From positions 62,001 through 126,000 of the forward strand of contig CALFWO010000057.1 of the NCBI GenBank assembly GCA_937928045.1: DNA of 64,000 nt, given 5' to 3'. The notes under the pieces were generated by a model. The model was not told the origin of the DNA. It did not search any database and saw only the letters and a program-made list of their open reading frames with translations. This document shows positions 8,557-18,064 of the stretch, piece after piece; the stretch's first letter is position 1; each line of letters opens with the position of its first letter. A program made the translations under genes and the position numbers. Source of the stretch: an uncultured Saprospiraceae bacterium (GTDB lineage: Bacteria; Bacteroidota; Bacteroidia; Chitinophagales; Saprospiraceae).

Positions 8557-9108
8557 ATGAAGGTTTTAATACATCTTATTCGAAAATTTAGAATGAAGTT
8601 GTCCATGTTCCGTGAAAATTGGGAAAGGTGGTTAATTATAGGTCAATCGATTGCAGTACTTTTTCTTTTAACACTTTTTTTACTTGGTATTTCAGCTTTT
8701 GAAGATGGTTCAATTGGACAATTAGATCTTAATCCTAATTATTTGGTAATAATTTTAGTTCCGCTAATTATTCTTTCTCCGTTAATAGGTTATTTGATAT
8801 TTAATTTAGGAACATATTTGATAGAGACTCTTTTGTTCAAAGTTGAGTCTGTTCTGATCTATTTTGGAACCAATAATTTTGGAAATATTAATTTCTACAA
8901 ATATTTTTTGCCTAATCGATTTAGAGAAGAAGTAGAAGGTGATATAAAAGAAACAATTAAAAGAATGTATAGAAGTGGTTGCTCAAAGACACATGTGAAA
9001 ATTGTAGTTACTTTCCAGCTTATATTAGTTGCGTTAAGTCTTTTTAGAATTAAAGTTGCAGATTGGCGAAGTGGGGAAAATGATGACATTAAACCTAATG
9101 TGAGATAA
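8557..9108 (+). CDS. Membrane protein downstream of PadR
   Basis: I do not recognise the whole protein. It has a basic N terminus, two strong hydrophobic stretches (about residues 25-47 and 62-90) and a C-terminal hydrophobic helix near 146-160. Between them lies FLPNRFREEVEGDIKETIKRM, which resembles the EEVEGDL signature of permease prefix domain 2, a module found in PadR-linked MacB-like permeases. Here no permease follows; the protein ends at 183 aa. It may be a free-standing form of that prefix module. The segment has low GC compared with its neighbours. Confidence 0.65.
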   Translation: MKVLIHLIRKFRMKLSMFRENWERWLIIGQSIAVLFLLTLFLLGISAFEDGSIGQLDLNPNYLVIILVPLIILSPLIGYLIFNLGTYLIETLLFKVESVLIYFGTNNFGNINFYKYFLPNRFREEVEGDIKETIKRMYRSGCSKTHVKIVVTFQLILVALSLFRIKVADWRSGENDDIKPNVR

Positions 9109-9239
9109 GAAAGTAAATATTTTGTTAAAAGAATCTAACAGGCAAAGAGAACGCTATAGTCGCTATCGCGCCTACATCGTCTTTCGCTAAGCGATAATGT
9201 ACAAATTCTTAAATTGTGCAGAACTTTTAAATAGAACTC

Positions 9240-9971
9240 ATGAAAAATTATAGCCTACTTTTTTTATCCTTATTCATTACATCGATAACCTTCGCTCAGA
9301 TCACTAAGCCAGAAGTAACCGAAGTGTGGGAGCCTGAACCAAGAGTTGTAACACCTGGAAATGCAATTGGTGATGCACCTTCCGATGCTATTATTCTATT
9401 TGATGGAAAAAACTTGGACAACTTTGTTACTTGGGGAGATAAGCCTGCTACTTGGAAAGTCGAAGATGGAATGGTAACTGTTGTAAAAGATGCGGGATTT
9501 CTAATCTCTAAAGAACACTTTGATGACATTCAATTGCACTTAGAATTTAGAACACCCTCCGTGATTGATGGAGAAGGACAAGGACGAGGAAATAGTGGCG
9601 TTTTCTTCCAAGGAAAATATGAAGTTCAAATATTGGACTCTTATAAAAATCGAACTTATTCGAACGGACAGTGTGCGGCGATCTACAAACAATATCCACC
9701 GCTTGTCAATGCAAGCAAAGGGCCAGGAGAATGGCAGACCTATGATATCATCTTTAATTCCCCAGTTTTTAATAAAGATGGAATGCGCGTCAAGCCAGGC
9801 TATTTAACGGTCATCCATAACGGTGTTCTTGTGCAAAACAATGCCATGATTCTCGGAACAACTGAATATATCGGCATGCCGAAAAATGAAGCCCATGGTG
9901 CCGGACCAATCTGGATTCAAGATCACGGCAACCCAATGAGCTTTAGAAACATCTGGGTGAGAAAACTATAG
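9240..9971 (+). CDS. Secreted DUF1080 (3-keto-disaccharide hydrolase) domain protein
   Basis: A signal peptide (residues 1-19, ending SITFAQ) precedes one DUF1080 domain, a concanavalin-like jelly-roll fold. Typical features are ILFDGKNLDNFVTW, WKVEDGMV, the segment GRGNSGVFFQGKYEVQILDS and a terminal SFRNIWVRKL strand. Family members act on periplasmic glycans or oligosaccharides, and some hydrolyse 3-keto sugars. At 243 aa it is a single-domain form. It stands alone: the PadR pair lies upstream and uvrA downstream. The precise substrate is unknown. Confidence 0.9.
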   Translation: MKNYSLLFLSLFITSITFAQITKPEVTEVWEPEPRVVTPGNAIGDAPSDAIILFDGKNLDNFVTWGDKPATWKVEDGMVTVVKDAGFLISKEHFDDIQLHLEFRTPSVIDGEGQGRGNSGVFFQGKYEVQILDSYKNRTYSNGQCAAIYKQYPPLVNASKGPGEWQTYDIIFNSPVFNKDGMRVKPGYLTVIHNGVLVQNNAMILGTTEYIGMPKNEAHGAGPIWIQDHGNPMSFRNIWVRKL

Positions 9972-10154
9972 TTTTTGTAGTTTTAATTTAACATTTTTTG
10001 TTGTTTGTTGTACCTTCACTTTTCTTTCCATTATGGAAAAGAAACTAATTCTCTATAAGAATTGGTCAACTTATTCCTTATCGAAAGGTTGTAATATAAA
10101 TTTCTCGAACCAAGGTCTTCTGGCCATAGGTTTCATGAAAAATAAAAGGCAATA

Positions 10155-13001
10155 ATGGCGAAGCGGAAAAGCCCAGCGGCTAAAAAAGCTCAGAATTTTA
10201 TCGAGGTGATTGGTGCAAGAGAGCACAACTTAAAGAACTTCGATGTTTATATTCCGCGAAATCAGTTGGTCGTGGTTACCGGTCTCTCGGGCTCAGGGAA
10301 ATCATCCTTAGCTTTCGACACCATCTATGCAGAAGGTCAGCGCAGATACATGGAGACATTCTCCGCCTACGCACGCCAATTCATTGGCTCCATGGAAAGA
10401 CCAGATGTTGAACAAATTAATGGTCTTTCTCCTGTAATCTCCATCGAACAAAAAACAACTGGTCGCAATCCGAGGTCCACAGTTGGTACCATCACGGAGA
10501 TTTACGATTTCATGAGATTGCTTTTCGCAAGAGCAGGTGAAGCTTACTCTTTCAATACTGGAAAAAAAATGGTCAAATACACCGAAGACCAAATGGTGGA
10601 TCATATTTTTTCAACATTCAAAGGGAAAAAAATACTCCTACTTGCTCCACTTGTTCGTTCAAGGAAAGGACATTACCGGGAACTCTTCGACAATATCCGT
10701 AAACAAGGTTTTACTAAAGTTCGAGTGGATGGAGAAGTAGTAGACCTACTCCCGGACATGATGGTGGACCGATACAAAGTCCATGATATTGAAGTGGTGG
10801 TCGATCGCATTAAGATGAGCAAAGATCGGAAGGAGCGATTGCAATCGTCCCTCAGCATGGCGCTAAAAATGGGCGACGGATTATTGCAAGTCATGGATGT
10901 CGATACCAAAAATGTGATTCCATATTCCAAACACTTGATGGATGCAGACACGGGGCTCTCTTACGAAGAGCCTAGTCCAAATTCATTTTCTTTTAACTCT
11001 CCTTACGGAGCTTGCCAAACTTGTAATGGTTTAGGAAAGGTCAATGAGGTGGACATGGATAAGGTGATTCCGGATAAAAGCAAAACCATCAACCAAGTTG
11101 GAATTGTTCCATTCGGAGAAGTTAGAGACAATTGGACTTTCAAACAATTAAGAGCTGTTGCTAAAAAACACAAGTTTTCATTTGCGACTCCGATAAAAGA
11201 TATTCCGAAAAAAGCTTTAGAGATTATCCTCAATGGAGGAGACGACAGCTATAATGTAAACTTGCCGCATAGCTCGCATGACTTTACCTACAACCTTGCT
11301 TACGAAGGATTGATCAGCATGCTGCGTCGTTGGTATCAAGAATCTACTTCTGAAAGAATCCGTCGTTGGTCAGAAGAATTTATGATGATCGCCACATGTC
11401 CGGATTGTAACGGATATCGATTGAAAAAAGAATCGTTGCACTTTAAGCTTAATGAAAAACACATCTCCGAATTGACCCACATGGGAATTAATGAGCTGGG
11501 AGATTGGATGAAAAACTTAGATAAAAAATTAAACAAGCGACAAAAAGCCATCGCTAAAGATGTGCTTAAAGAAATAAATTTAAGAATAGGTTTTTTATTA
11601 CACGTTGGACTCGACTACTTGACCTTGGATCGTCCAGCGAGAACTTTATCCGGAGGAGAATCTCAACGAATTCGCCTTGCCACGCAAATTGGTTCGCAAT
11701 TAACAGGAATCACTTACATCCTTGATGAGCCAAGTATAGGATTGCATCAAAGAGACAACCAGAAGTTAATCCAAGCATTAAGGGAATTGACTGACATAGG
11801 GAATACTGTGCTAGTGGTAGAACATGACAAAGACATTATGCTGGCCTCGGACTACCTGATAGACTTAGGTCCGGGAGCGGGAAAACATGGAGGTCATTTG
11901 GTAGGAGAAGGTACGCCAAAAGTTTTTCTAAAAAACAACTCCATCACTTCCAAGTATTTGAAGGACACCTTAAAGATTGAGACACCGAAGAAAAGAAGAA
12001 AAGGAACTGGCGAATATTTAGAATTAAAAGGCGCAGCAGGCAATAACTTAAAAAAGGTAAATATAAAAATTCCATTGGGCACATTCGTGTGTGTAACTGG
12101 AGTTTCTGGCAGTGGAAAATCAACCTTGATTAATGAAACATTGTATCCAATTCTGAGACAGCATTTTTATAAAAGCATGCGACGTCCCTTGGAATACAAA
12201 AGTATTGAAGGGCTAGATCATTTAGATAAAGTTATAGAAATCAATCAAGCTCCTATCGGACGTACGCCTAGATCAAATCCGGCAACCTACACTGGCGTAT
12301 TCACAGACATTCGATCAATATTTTCTTCGCTACCAGAAGCTAAGATTCGAGGATACAAACCTGGAAGATTTTCATTTAATGTCAAAGGTGGCCGTTGTGA
12401 AGAATGTGGCGGAGGAGGAAAACGAATCATTGAAATGAACTTCTTGCCTGATGTAGCAGTAGATTGCGAAAAATGTTTGGGTAGAAGATATAACCGAGAA
12501 ACTTTAGAAATTCTTTACAAAGGAAAGTCCATATCCGATGTATTAGAAATGACCGTGGAAGAGGCTACTGAATTCTTCAAAAATATTCCTAACATTTTCC
12601 GCAAGATGAAAACTTTGCGTGATGTTGGCTTGGGATACATTACGCTGGGTCAACAAGCCACTACCCTTTCCGGAGGAGAAGCGCAACGAGTCAAACTCTC
12701 TGAAGAATTAAGCAAAAGGGATACTGGCCAAACGCTATACATCCTGGACGAACCCACCACAGGATTACACTTCCAAGATGTCAAAAGACTTTTGGATGTA
12801 CTGAACAAGTTGGTTGACAAAGGAAATACCATCATTGTGATTGAACACAACCTAGATGTCGTCAAGGTCGCTGATTATATCATTGATATCGGGCCGGAAG
12901 GCGGATTCAAAGGAGGTACTGTTGTTGCTAAAGGAACCCCGGAGCAAATTGTAAAAAGTAAAAAGAGTCATACTGGGATATTTTTGGCGAAAGAATTATA
13001 G
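10155..13001 (+). CDS. uvrA: Excinuclease ABC subunit A
   Basis: UvrA is the damage-sensing ATPase of nucleotide excision repair and loads UvrB at lesions. At 948 aa it has normal length. Both ABC halves are intact: Walker A GLSGSGKSS near residue 45 and GVSGSGKST near 652, signatures LSGGESQR and LSGGEAQR, and Walker B motifs ILDEPSIGL and ILDEPTTGL. The zinc-finger cysteine pairs CQTCNG, CPDCNG, CEECGGGG and CEKCLG are visible. The ATG follows an AAGGCAAT stretch. A potassium channel gene begins 16 bases after the stop. uvrB and uvrC are not in the window. Confidence 0.98.
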   Translation: MAKRKSPAAKKAQNFIEVIGAREHNLKNFDVYIPRNQLVVVTGLSGSGKSSLAFDTIYAEGQRRYMETFSAYARQFIGSMERPDVEQINGLSPVISIEQKTTGRNPRSTVGTITEIYDFMRLLFARAGEAYSFNTGKKMVKYTEDQMVDHIFSTFKGKKILLLAPLVRSRKGHYRELFDNIRKQGFTKVRVDGEVVDLLPDMMVDRYKVHDIEVVVDRIKMSKDRKERLQSSLSMALKMGDGLLQVMDVDTKNVIPYSKHLMDADTGLSYEEPSPNSFSFNSPYGACQTCNGLGKVNEVDMDKVIPDKSKTINQVGIVPFGEVRDNWTFKQLRAVAKKHKFSFATPIKDIPKKALEIILNGGDDSYNVNLPHSSHDFTYNLAYEGLISMLRRWYQESTSERIRRWSEEFMMIATCPDCNGYRLKKESLHFKLNEKHISELTHMGINELGDWMKNLDKKLNKRQKAIAKDVLKEINLRIGFLLHVGLDYLTLDRPARTLSGGESQRIRLATQIGSQLTGITYILDEPSIGLHQRDNQKLIQALRELTDIGNTVLVVEHDKDIMLASDYLIDLGPGAGKHGGHLVGEGTPKVFLKNNSITSKYLKDTLKIETPKKRRKGTGEYLELKGAAGNNLKKVNIKIPLGTFVCVTGVSGSGKSTLINETLYPILRQHFYKSMRRPLEYKSIEGLDHLDKVIEINQAPIGRTPRSNPATYTGVFTDIRSIFSSLPEAKIRGYKPGRFSFNVKGGRCEECGGGGKRIIEMNFLPDVAVDCEKCLGRRYNRETLEILYKGKSISDVLEMTVEEATEFFKNIPNIFRKMKTLRDVGLGYITLGQQATTLSGGEAQRVKLSEELSKRDTGQTLYILDEPTTGLHFQDVKRLLDVLNKLVDKGNTIIVIEHNLDVVKVADYIIDIGPEGGFKGGTVVAKGTPEQIVKSKKSHTGIFLAKEL

Positions 13002-13017
13002 TTGTATTTTCACATCA

Positions 13018-13947
13018 ATGGGCATCAAGAACTCCAACTTTGAATTAGATCCGGAATTATCTGAGTTAAAAGACTTCGGTAACCATAGGTTGATTAATAA
13101 AGATGGTTCTTTTAATATTCATCGAAAAGGCATAAGTCATTTTGCGCCTTACCAATATTTAGTGGAAATGAGTTGGAATATTTTTCTGCTCATTATTCTG
13201 GGTGCATATATATTTATCAATTTATTTTTCGCAATCATTTTCTTGTTGGCAGGCTATGAAAATCTTGCCGGAGTTCCGGAGACGGATTCTTTAATTCAAC
13301 AAATCGCCAATACCTTCTTTTTCTCTGTACAAACTTTTACAACCGTTGGATACGGATCATTGGCTCCGCTAGGATTTGCAACCAATATAATCGCTAGTTT
13401 GGATGCTTTGTGTGGCATGTTGTCCTGGGCGTTGGCAACCGGTCTGGTATTCGCAAGATTTTCTAAACCGCAAGCGCAATTTCTTTTTTCAAATATTGCA
13501 GTCATGGCTCCATACAAAGATGGATTGAGCATACAAATGCGCGTGGCCAATAAACGTTCCAATCGGATTATTGACTTACACTCCACGATGGTCATGACTT
13601 GGCTAGAAGAAGATGGCGATGAGGTCATGAGAAAATTTTCTCAGTTAACATTAGAAGTAAGTTCCATTTCTCTTTTCCCCTTAAATTGGACGATCGTTCA
13701 TAAAATAGATGAAAACAGCCCGCTCAATAATTGCGACAGAACAGCACTGAAGAAAATGAATGCCGAGTTTCTTATCATGATCGATGGACATGATGAAACT
13801 TATGCTCAAAAAGTTCATGCTGCCACTTCTTACCAGTTCAGCGAGGTTCAATGGTTTTATCAATTTGCCAGAATGTATAAGCCAGATAAGGACAAGGGGA
13901 CAATTTTTGATTTGGGGAAGATTGATGAGACTGTTGCTGCGGAGTAA
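13018..13947 (+). CDS. Inward-rectifier (Kir-type) potassium channel
   Basis: The layout is that of bacterial KirBac channels: a cytoplasmic N terminus with a slide-helix region, TM1 (about residues 53-77), a pore helix ending in the selectivity filter TVGYG at 109-113, TM2 (about 120-147), and a C-terminal immunoglobulin-like domain of about 160 residues beginning FSKPQAQFLFSNIAVMAPY. All core elements are present and the length (309 aa) is typical. It conducts K+ across the inner membrane. The 16-base gap to uvrA suggests cotranscription without an obvious functional link. Confidence 0.93.
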   Translation: MGIKNSNFELDPELSELKDFGNHRLINKDGSFNIHRKGISHFAPYQYLVEMSWNIFLLIILGAYIFINLFFAIIFLLAGYENLAGVPETDSLIQQIANTFFFSVQTFTTVGYGSLAPLGFATNIIASLDALCGMLSWALATGLVFARFSKPQAQFLFSNIAVMAPYKDGLSIQMRVANKRSNRIIDLHSTMVMTWLEEDGDEVMRKFSQLTLEVSSISLFPLNWTIVHKIDENSPLNNCDRTALKKMNAEFLIMIDGHDETYAQKVHAATSYQFSEVQWFYQFARMYKPDKDKGTIFDLGKIDETVAAE

Positions 13948-14012
13948 TAGGTTTTGAAGTTACATCTTGGTTGAACTATTGCTGAGCGATCGTTGATCAG
14001 TTGGTTTTGAAT

Positions 14013-14055
14013 ATTGAAAATATTTATGGGCTTTGAGCCCAATACGATTTTCAAT
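14013..14055 (+). promoter_or_regulatory. Nested hairpin before the mutase gene
   Basis: ATTGAAAAT at 14013-14021 pairs with ATTTTCAAT at 14047-14055. Inside it TGGGCT (14027-14032) pairs with AGCCCA (14036-14041) around a TTG loop. The structure contains the in-frame TTG at 14014 and ATG at 14026, which argues against their use as start codons. No T-run follows, so it is more likely a leader structure than a terminator for the channel gene. Confidence 0.4.
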
Positions 14056-14142
14056 TATGAAATTTCTTCAATAACGGCTCAACCTACTGACTGCTCCGCT
14101 GGTGGCCTTGAAGGCATAAATCAAAAACCTTATCTTGCAGGC

Positions 14143-16281
14143 ATGCAACCAGATTTCAAAAATATTCCATTTAGAAGAGTACTACCTAAAAATGCTGAGA
14201 TTCAGGATTCGTCATCTCCTTGGATGAGTCCGGAAGGAATTGCAATTCAAAATAAATATACCATGGCTGATTTGGCCGAAGTTCAACATATGAACTTTGC
14301 AGCTGGGGTTCCTCCTTTTCTTCGAGGCCCCTACTCCACCATGTACCTCGGGAGACCTTGGACGATTCGTCAATATGCTGGGTTTTCCACAGCTGAGGAG
14401 AGTAACGCTTTCTATAGAAACAATCTGGCGCAAGGACAAAAAGGATTATCGGTTGCATTTGATTTGCCAACGCATAGAGGTTACAACTCTGATCATCCAA
14501 GAGTGGTTGGTGATGTCGGAAAAGCCGGAGTTGCTATAGATACTGTTGAGGATATGAAAATCCTTTTCGATCAAATTCCTTTGGATAAGATGTCCGTATC
14601 AATGACAATGAATGGAGCTGTTATTCCTATCATGGCTTTTTACATTGTTGCTGGTTTGGAATCAGGAGCGCCGCTCGAAAAATTAAGTGGTACCATTCAG
14701 AATGATATCTTAAAGGAATTCATGGTTAGGAATACCTATATCTATCCTCCTGCCACTTCTATGAGAATTGTCGGAGATATTTTTAAATATACTTCCACCA
14801 ATATGCCCAAATTCAATTCCATCAGTATTAGTGGTTACCACATGCATGAAGCCGGTGCTTCAGCTGATATTGAATTGGCTTACACTTTGGCCGACGGATT
14901 GGAATACATTCGAGCTGGACTAGCAGCAGGATTGGAAATTGATCAATTCGCTCCGCGGTTATCATTCTTCTGGGCAATTGGAATGAATTTTTTCATGGAA
15001 GTGGCTAAGCTTCGTGCCGGTAGGATTCTTTGGGCAAAATTGGTAAAACAATTTAACCCCAAGTCTCCAAAAAGTATGGCGCTAAGAACACATTGCCAAA
15101 CTTCTGGCTGGAGTTTAACAGAGCAAGATCCTTACAATAATATTTCTAGAACTTGTATTGAAGCCATGGCTGCGGCCTTTGGTGGGACACAATCTTTGCA
15201 CACCAACTCTTTGGACGAGGCAGTCGCATTGCCCACAAAATTTTCAGCAAGGATCGCGAGAGAAACACAAAAATATTTGCAGAACGAAGCGAACATAACC
15301 AAGGCCATAGATCCGATGGGTGGAAGTTATTATGTTGAGAAATTAACAGCTGACTTGGTTGATCGCGCTTGGGAATTGATTCAAGAAGTAGAGGAGCTTG
15401 GCGGAATGACCAAAGCGATCGAAAACGGTTTGCCTAAATTGAGAATCGAAGAAGCTGCGGCGAAGAAACAAGCTAAGATTGATTCTGGTCAAGATAGCAT
15501 CATTGGCTTGAATGTATTTAAAGTAGATTCTGATACGGATTTAGATCTTTTGGAAGTTGACAACACGGCGGTCAGAGAATCTCAAGTAAAAAGATTGAAT
15601 GAGGTAAAAGCCAATCGTGATGCTGATCAGGTGAAAAAAACTTTGGATAATTTAGCAGCCATTGCTGCGGGAGCAGAAGGGAATTTATTAGGTGCTGCCG
15701 TTGAAGCTGCAAAAGCGCGGGCAAGCTTAGGAGAAATTTCTGACGCGATGGAAACTTCGTTTGGAAGATTCAAAGCTTCCACTAAAATTATTTCTGGCGT
15801 CTATTCAAAAGCCATAAGTATGGATAAAAAATTCATAAATACTCAAGCCTTATCCGATAAATTTGCTAAGCTCGAAGGACGTCGAGCAAGAATAATGGTT
15901 TGCAAACTGGGACAAGATGGTCATGACCGCGGAGCGAAAATTATTGCGACTAGTTTCGCTGATTTAGGATTTGATGTGGACATTGGACCACTGTTCCAAA
16001 CACCGGAAGAAGCTGCCACACAGGCAGTAGAAAACGATGTGCACATTTTAGGAATTTCGTCTTTAGCTGCCGGACATAAAACTTTGGTTCCGCAAACCAT
16101 TGAAGCCTTGAAAAAATTAGGGCGTGACGATATTATGGTAGTTGTCGGTGGGGTTATTCCTCCGGCTGATTATGATTTCTTATATGAATCTGGTGCTTTG
16201 GGAATATTTGGTCCAGGTACCGTGATCGCCGAAGCGGCGGCGGAGATTCTGGAATTATTGATTGCCAGGATATCGGCTTAA
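14143..16281 (+). CDS. scpA: Methylmalonyl-CoA mutase, large (catalytic) subunit
   Basis: This cobalamin enzyme interconverts methylmalonyl-CoA and succinyl-CoA in propionate and branched-chain amino acid metabolism. The N-terminal TIM barrel contains [43 protein letters not shown] and the long conserved block to [11 protein letters not shown]. The C-terminal B12 domain has the D-x-H-x-x-G motif at D592-H594-G597. The frame is open from 14014, but family homology begins at [10 protein letters not shown], and the ATG at 14143 gives 712 aa, the normal size, so that start is chosen. No small subunit gene is adjacent, whereas many Bacteroidota have the two subunits side by side. Confidence 0.96.
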   Translation: MQPDFKNIPFRRVLPKNAEIQDSSSPWMSPEGIAIQNKYTMADLAEVQHMNFAAGVPPFLRGPYSTMYLGRPWTIRQYAGFSTAEESNAFYRNNLAQGQKGLSVAFDLPTHRGYNSDHPRVVGDVGKAGVAIDTVEDMKILFDQIPLDKMSVSMTMNGAVIPIMAFYIVAGLESGAPLEKLSGTIQNDILKEFMVRNTYIYPPATSMRIVGDIFKYTSTNMPKFNSISISGYHMHEAGASADIELAYTLADGLEYIRAGLAAGLEIDQFAPRLSFFWAIGMNFFMEVAKLRAGRILWAKLVKQFNPKSPKSMALRTHCQTSGWSLTEQDPYNNISRTCIEAMAAAFGGTQSLHTNSLDEAVALPTKFSARIARETQKYLQNEANITKAIDPMGGSYYVEKLTADLVDRAWELIQEVEELGGMTKAIENGLPKLRIEEAAAKKQAKIDSGQDSIIGLNVFKVDSDTDLDLLEVDNTAVRESQVKRLNEVKANRDADQVKKTLDNLAAIAAGAEGNLLGAAVEAAKARASLGEISDAMETSFGRFKASTKIISGVYSKAISMDKKFINTQALSDKFAKLEGRRARIMVCKLGQDGHDRGAKIIATSFADLGFDVDIGPLFQTPEEAATQAVENDVHILGISSLAAGHKTLVPQTIEALKKLGRDDIMVVVGGVIPPADYDFLYESGALGIFGPGTVIAEAAAEILELLIARISA

Positions 16282-16471
16282 GTGATAAAAATGACGGGTG
16301 CGTATTTGACTGGTTAATTAATCACCACTTATAATTATGCCACTACATGGGGGTTTACTACTCTAATCCTATTAACTTAACTCTATGTCCATTTATTTAT
16401 AAAACGAAGAAATCACAAAACAATCACACAATTTCTGGTTAGCTAAAAATTAAATTATACTCAATGATATA

Positions 16472-16495
16472 ATCCCGAAGGAATGACATTTTTAC
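16472..16495 (+). repeat. REP-like repeat, copy A (diverged)
   Basis: ATCCCGAAGGAATGACATTT: same core as copy B 49 bases downstream (CCCGAAGG, then TGACATT), but the palindromic core is degraded (TCCC-GAA-GGAA). Confidence 0.6.
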
Positions 16496-16520
16496 ACCCC
16501 TCGCCATTTTGCGTAGAAAA

Positions 16521-16545
16521 ACCCCGAAGGGGTGACATTATCTGC
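16521..16545 (+). repeat. REP-like repeat, copy B
   Basis: ACCCCGAAGGGGTGACATTA: an intact CCCC-GAA-GGGG mini-hairpin followed by TGACATTATCTGC. Sequences of this kind are frequent dispersed repeats in Bacteroidota genomes near IS200-like (RAYT) transposases; one lies directly downstream here. Confidence 0.65.
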
Positions 16546-16564
16546 ACCATCTCAATCGAAAATA

Positions 16565-16800
16565 ATTGCCGGATCTTATTTTCAAATTTAAATTCAAAAT
16601 GTTTTTTCGGTAAAAAATCTTGAAGCGATTCTGCGAAAACCATGGAGAACTGAAGTCTTTAAATATATTTCTGGAATTATAACTTTTAAAGGGTAGAAGC
16701 CAATAATTGTGAACGGAGTTGAAGACCATTTACATGTTTTTGTTGATCTTAAAATTAAAACATTAGATAAAATTAAGAACTACAGCTTTAAACAAGAAAG
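16565..16800 (+). pseudogene. Decayed REP-associated (IS200-like, HUH) transposase fragment
   Basis: Reading from 16565 in one frame gives an N-terminal part that matches RAYT/Y1 transposases: AGSYFQI, stop, IQNVFSVKN, then RKPWRTEVFKYISGIITFKG, stop, then KPIIVNGVEDHLHVFVDLK. The metal-binding HUH motif is H55-L-H57 (16727-16735). In-frame stops are TAA at 16589-16591 and TAG at 16694-16696, and the expected start codon is ATT. Similarity fades after about 75 codons, about half of the usual 150, so the catalytic tyrosine region is lost. No frameshift is needed, which suggests decay by point mutation plus a 3' truncation, perhaps at the hemW boundary. It is not functional. Confidence 0.8.
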
Positions 16801-16832
16801 CCCTCACGATAAGTCACAATCAATGTTTTCCC

Positions 16833-17963
16833 CTAATCATTCACGACAAAAAATTCCGAAGCTACTCCGTCGGCAATAAACTTCGCGGCATCTGCTAAAA
16901 CAAAACTTGAAGTTTTTTCTACTAATGCTCCAAGTTGTACTTGCGCTGCTAGTTCCTTTTCAAAAGTATTATTGAATTGAGGAAAATGTTTTGCGATGTA
17001 AGCTTTTGAAATTCCCCAGTCGCATCTTAACCCCGTCATGATATATTCATTAAATAAATCGGATTCACTCAACGCTTCTTTTTCCATTTCCAATCGGCCC
17101 TCGTTTAAGGCTTGAATATATTTTGCATTATTATTAATATTCCATTGACGATTTTTTCCATCAAAAGAATGAGCGGCAGGACCAATCCCTAAATATGGAA
17201 TTCGCTTCCAATAATTACTATTGTGAACAGCCTCAAATCCCTCCAGCGCCATGTTCGAAATTTCGTAATGCCGATAGTGATTTTTTTGAACAAACTGTTG
17301 AAGCATTTCAAAATGTTTCAAAGATTTCGCAGGATCGACGTCTGGCATTTTTCCTTTTTTAACCCAACTCCCCAGCGCGGTTCCTTCTTCGACTGTCAGA
17401 GCGTAAGACGACAAATGTGGAATTTTCAATGCTCTAATCTTCTCCAAATTTTTCTCCCACATTCCGTTGCTGGTACTTGGCGAACCATAAATCAGGTCTA
17501 CAGAAAAATTCTCAAAGCCTGCCTTTCTTGCTTCATGAATACAATCTATTGCTTGGTTGGCATCGTGTGCCCGATTCATCCATTTCAAATCTTCTTCGAA
17601 AAAAGATTGCACCCCGATACTCAAACGATTAACCGGACTTTTTACGAGGGTTTGTAAGTAAGCCGATGTTAAGTCATCTGGGTTCGCTTCAAAAGTAATT
17701 TCGGCAGTTTTGCCAATCTCGAAGGATTGATGAAGGGTAGAAAAAATATCCATCAGTTCCATTTCCGTCAACATAGAAGGAGTGCCTCCGCCAAAGTAAA
17801 TACTCTCGATGGTCGCTCCTAAGAGAAAATTCTTTTGCAATTTGATTTCCTTTTGCAAAGCTTCTACCAAAGCAGTCTTGTGATTCAGCGAAGTCGAAAA
17901 ATGGAAATTACAATAGTGGCAAGCTTGCTTACAGAACGGAATATGGATATAAATGCCTGCCAT
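16833..17963 (-). CDS. hemW: Radical SAM heme chaperone HemW
   Basis: HemW binds a [4Fe-4S] cluster and S-adenosylmethionine and delivers heme to acceptor proteins; it is often mislabelled as oxygen-independent coproporphyrinogen oxidase. The start MAGIYIHIPFCKQACHYCNF carries the C-x3-C-x2-C cluster motif (C11, C15, C18), followed by YFGGGTPSML and TFEANPDD. The C-terminal HemW domain contains RHYEISNMA and YLGIGPAAHSF. At 376 aa it has the usual length. It is transcribed divergently from the Omp85 gene and runs towards the transposon remnant. Confidence 0.95.
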   Translation of the reverse strand: MAGIYIHIPFCKQACHYCNFHFSTSLNHKTALVEALQKEIKLQKNFLLGATIESIYFGGGTPSMLTEMELMDIFSTLHQSFEIGKTAEITFEANPDDLTSAYLQTLVKSPVNRLSIGVQSFFEEDLKWMNRAHDANQAIDCIHEARKAGFENFSVDLIYGSPSTSNGMWEKNLEKIRALKIPHLSSYALTVEEGTALGSWVKKGKMPDVDPAKSLKHFEMLQQFVQKNHYRHYEISNMALEGFEAVHNSNYWKRIPYLGIGPAAHSFDGKNRQWNINNNAKYIQALNEGRLEMEKEALSESDLFNEYIMTGLRCDWGISKAYIAKHFPQFNNTFEKELAAQVQLGALVEKTSSFVLADAAKFIADGVASEFFVVND

Positions 17964-18064
17964 TTTTACGGATGTTTTAAAAAGTCGCTGTAAAGTTCGT
18001 CTTTTTACTACAATAAGCGCTTAGATTTACACCCATCTTAGCTTTTTCTCGTTAATAATTGAAG

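Larger units (their letters stand above)
16282..16832. other. Gene-poor stretch with transposon remains
   Basis: The 551 bases between the mutase and hemW hold no intact gene. The first 190 bases show no clear structure. The next part contains two REP-like repeats, and the last 270 bases hold a decayed HUH transposase fragment (listed separately). Short minus-strand open frames here have no protein-like features. Confidence 0.75.

Noticed and set aside
9109-9239. Possible mobile element edge between the membrane protein and DUF1080 genes
   Set aside because: A GC-richer patch (GTCGCTATCGCGCC) stands out, but no repeats, target duplications or transposase traces are visible.
10308-10604. 98-aa minus-strand frame inside uvrA
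   Set aside because: Antisense shadow of a highly conserved gene; no recognisable domain or start context.
16461-16729. Two short minus-strand open frames in the mutase-hemW gap
   Set aside because: Both are antisense to REP-like repeats and the transposase fossil; the translations have no protein-like features.
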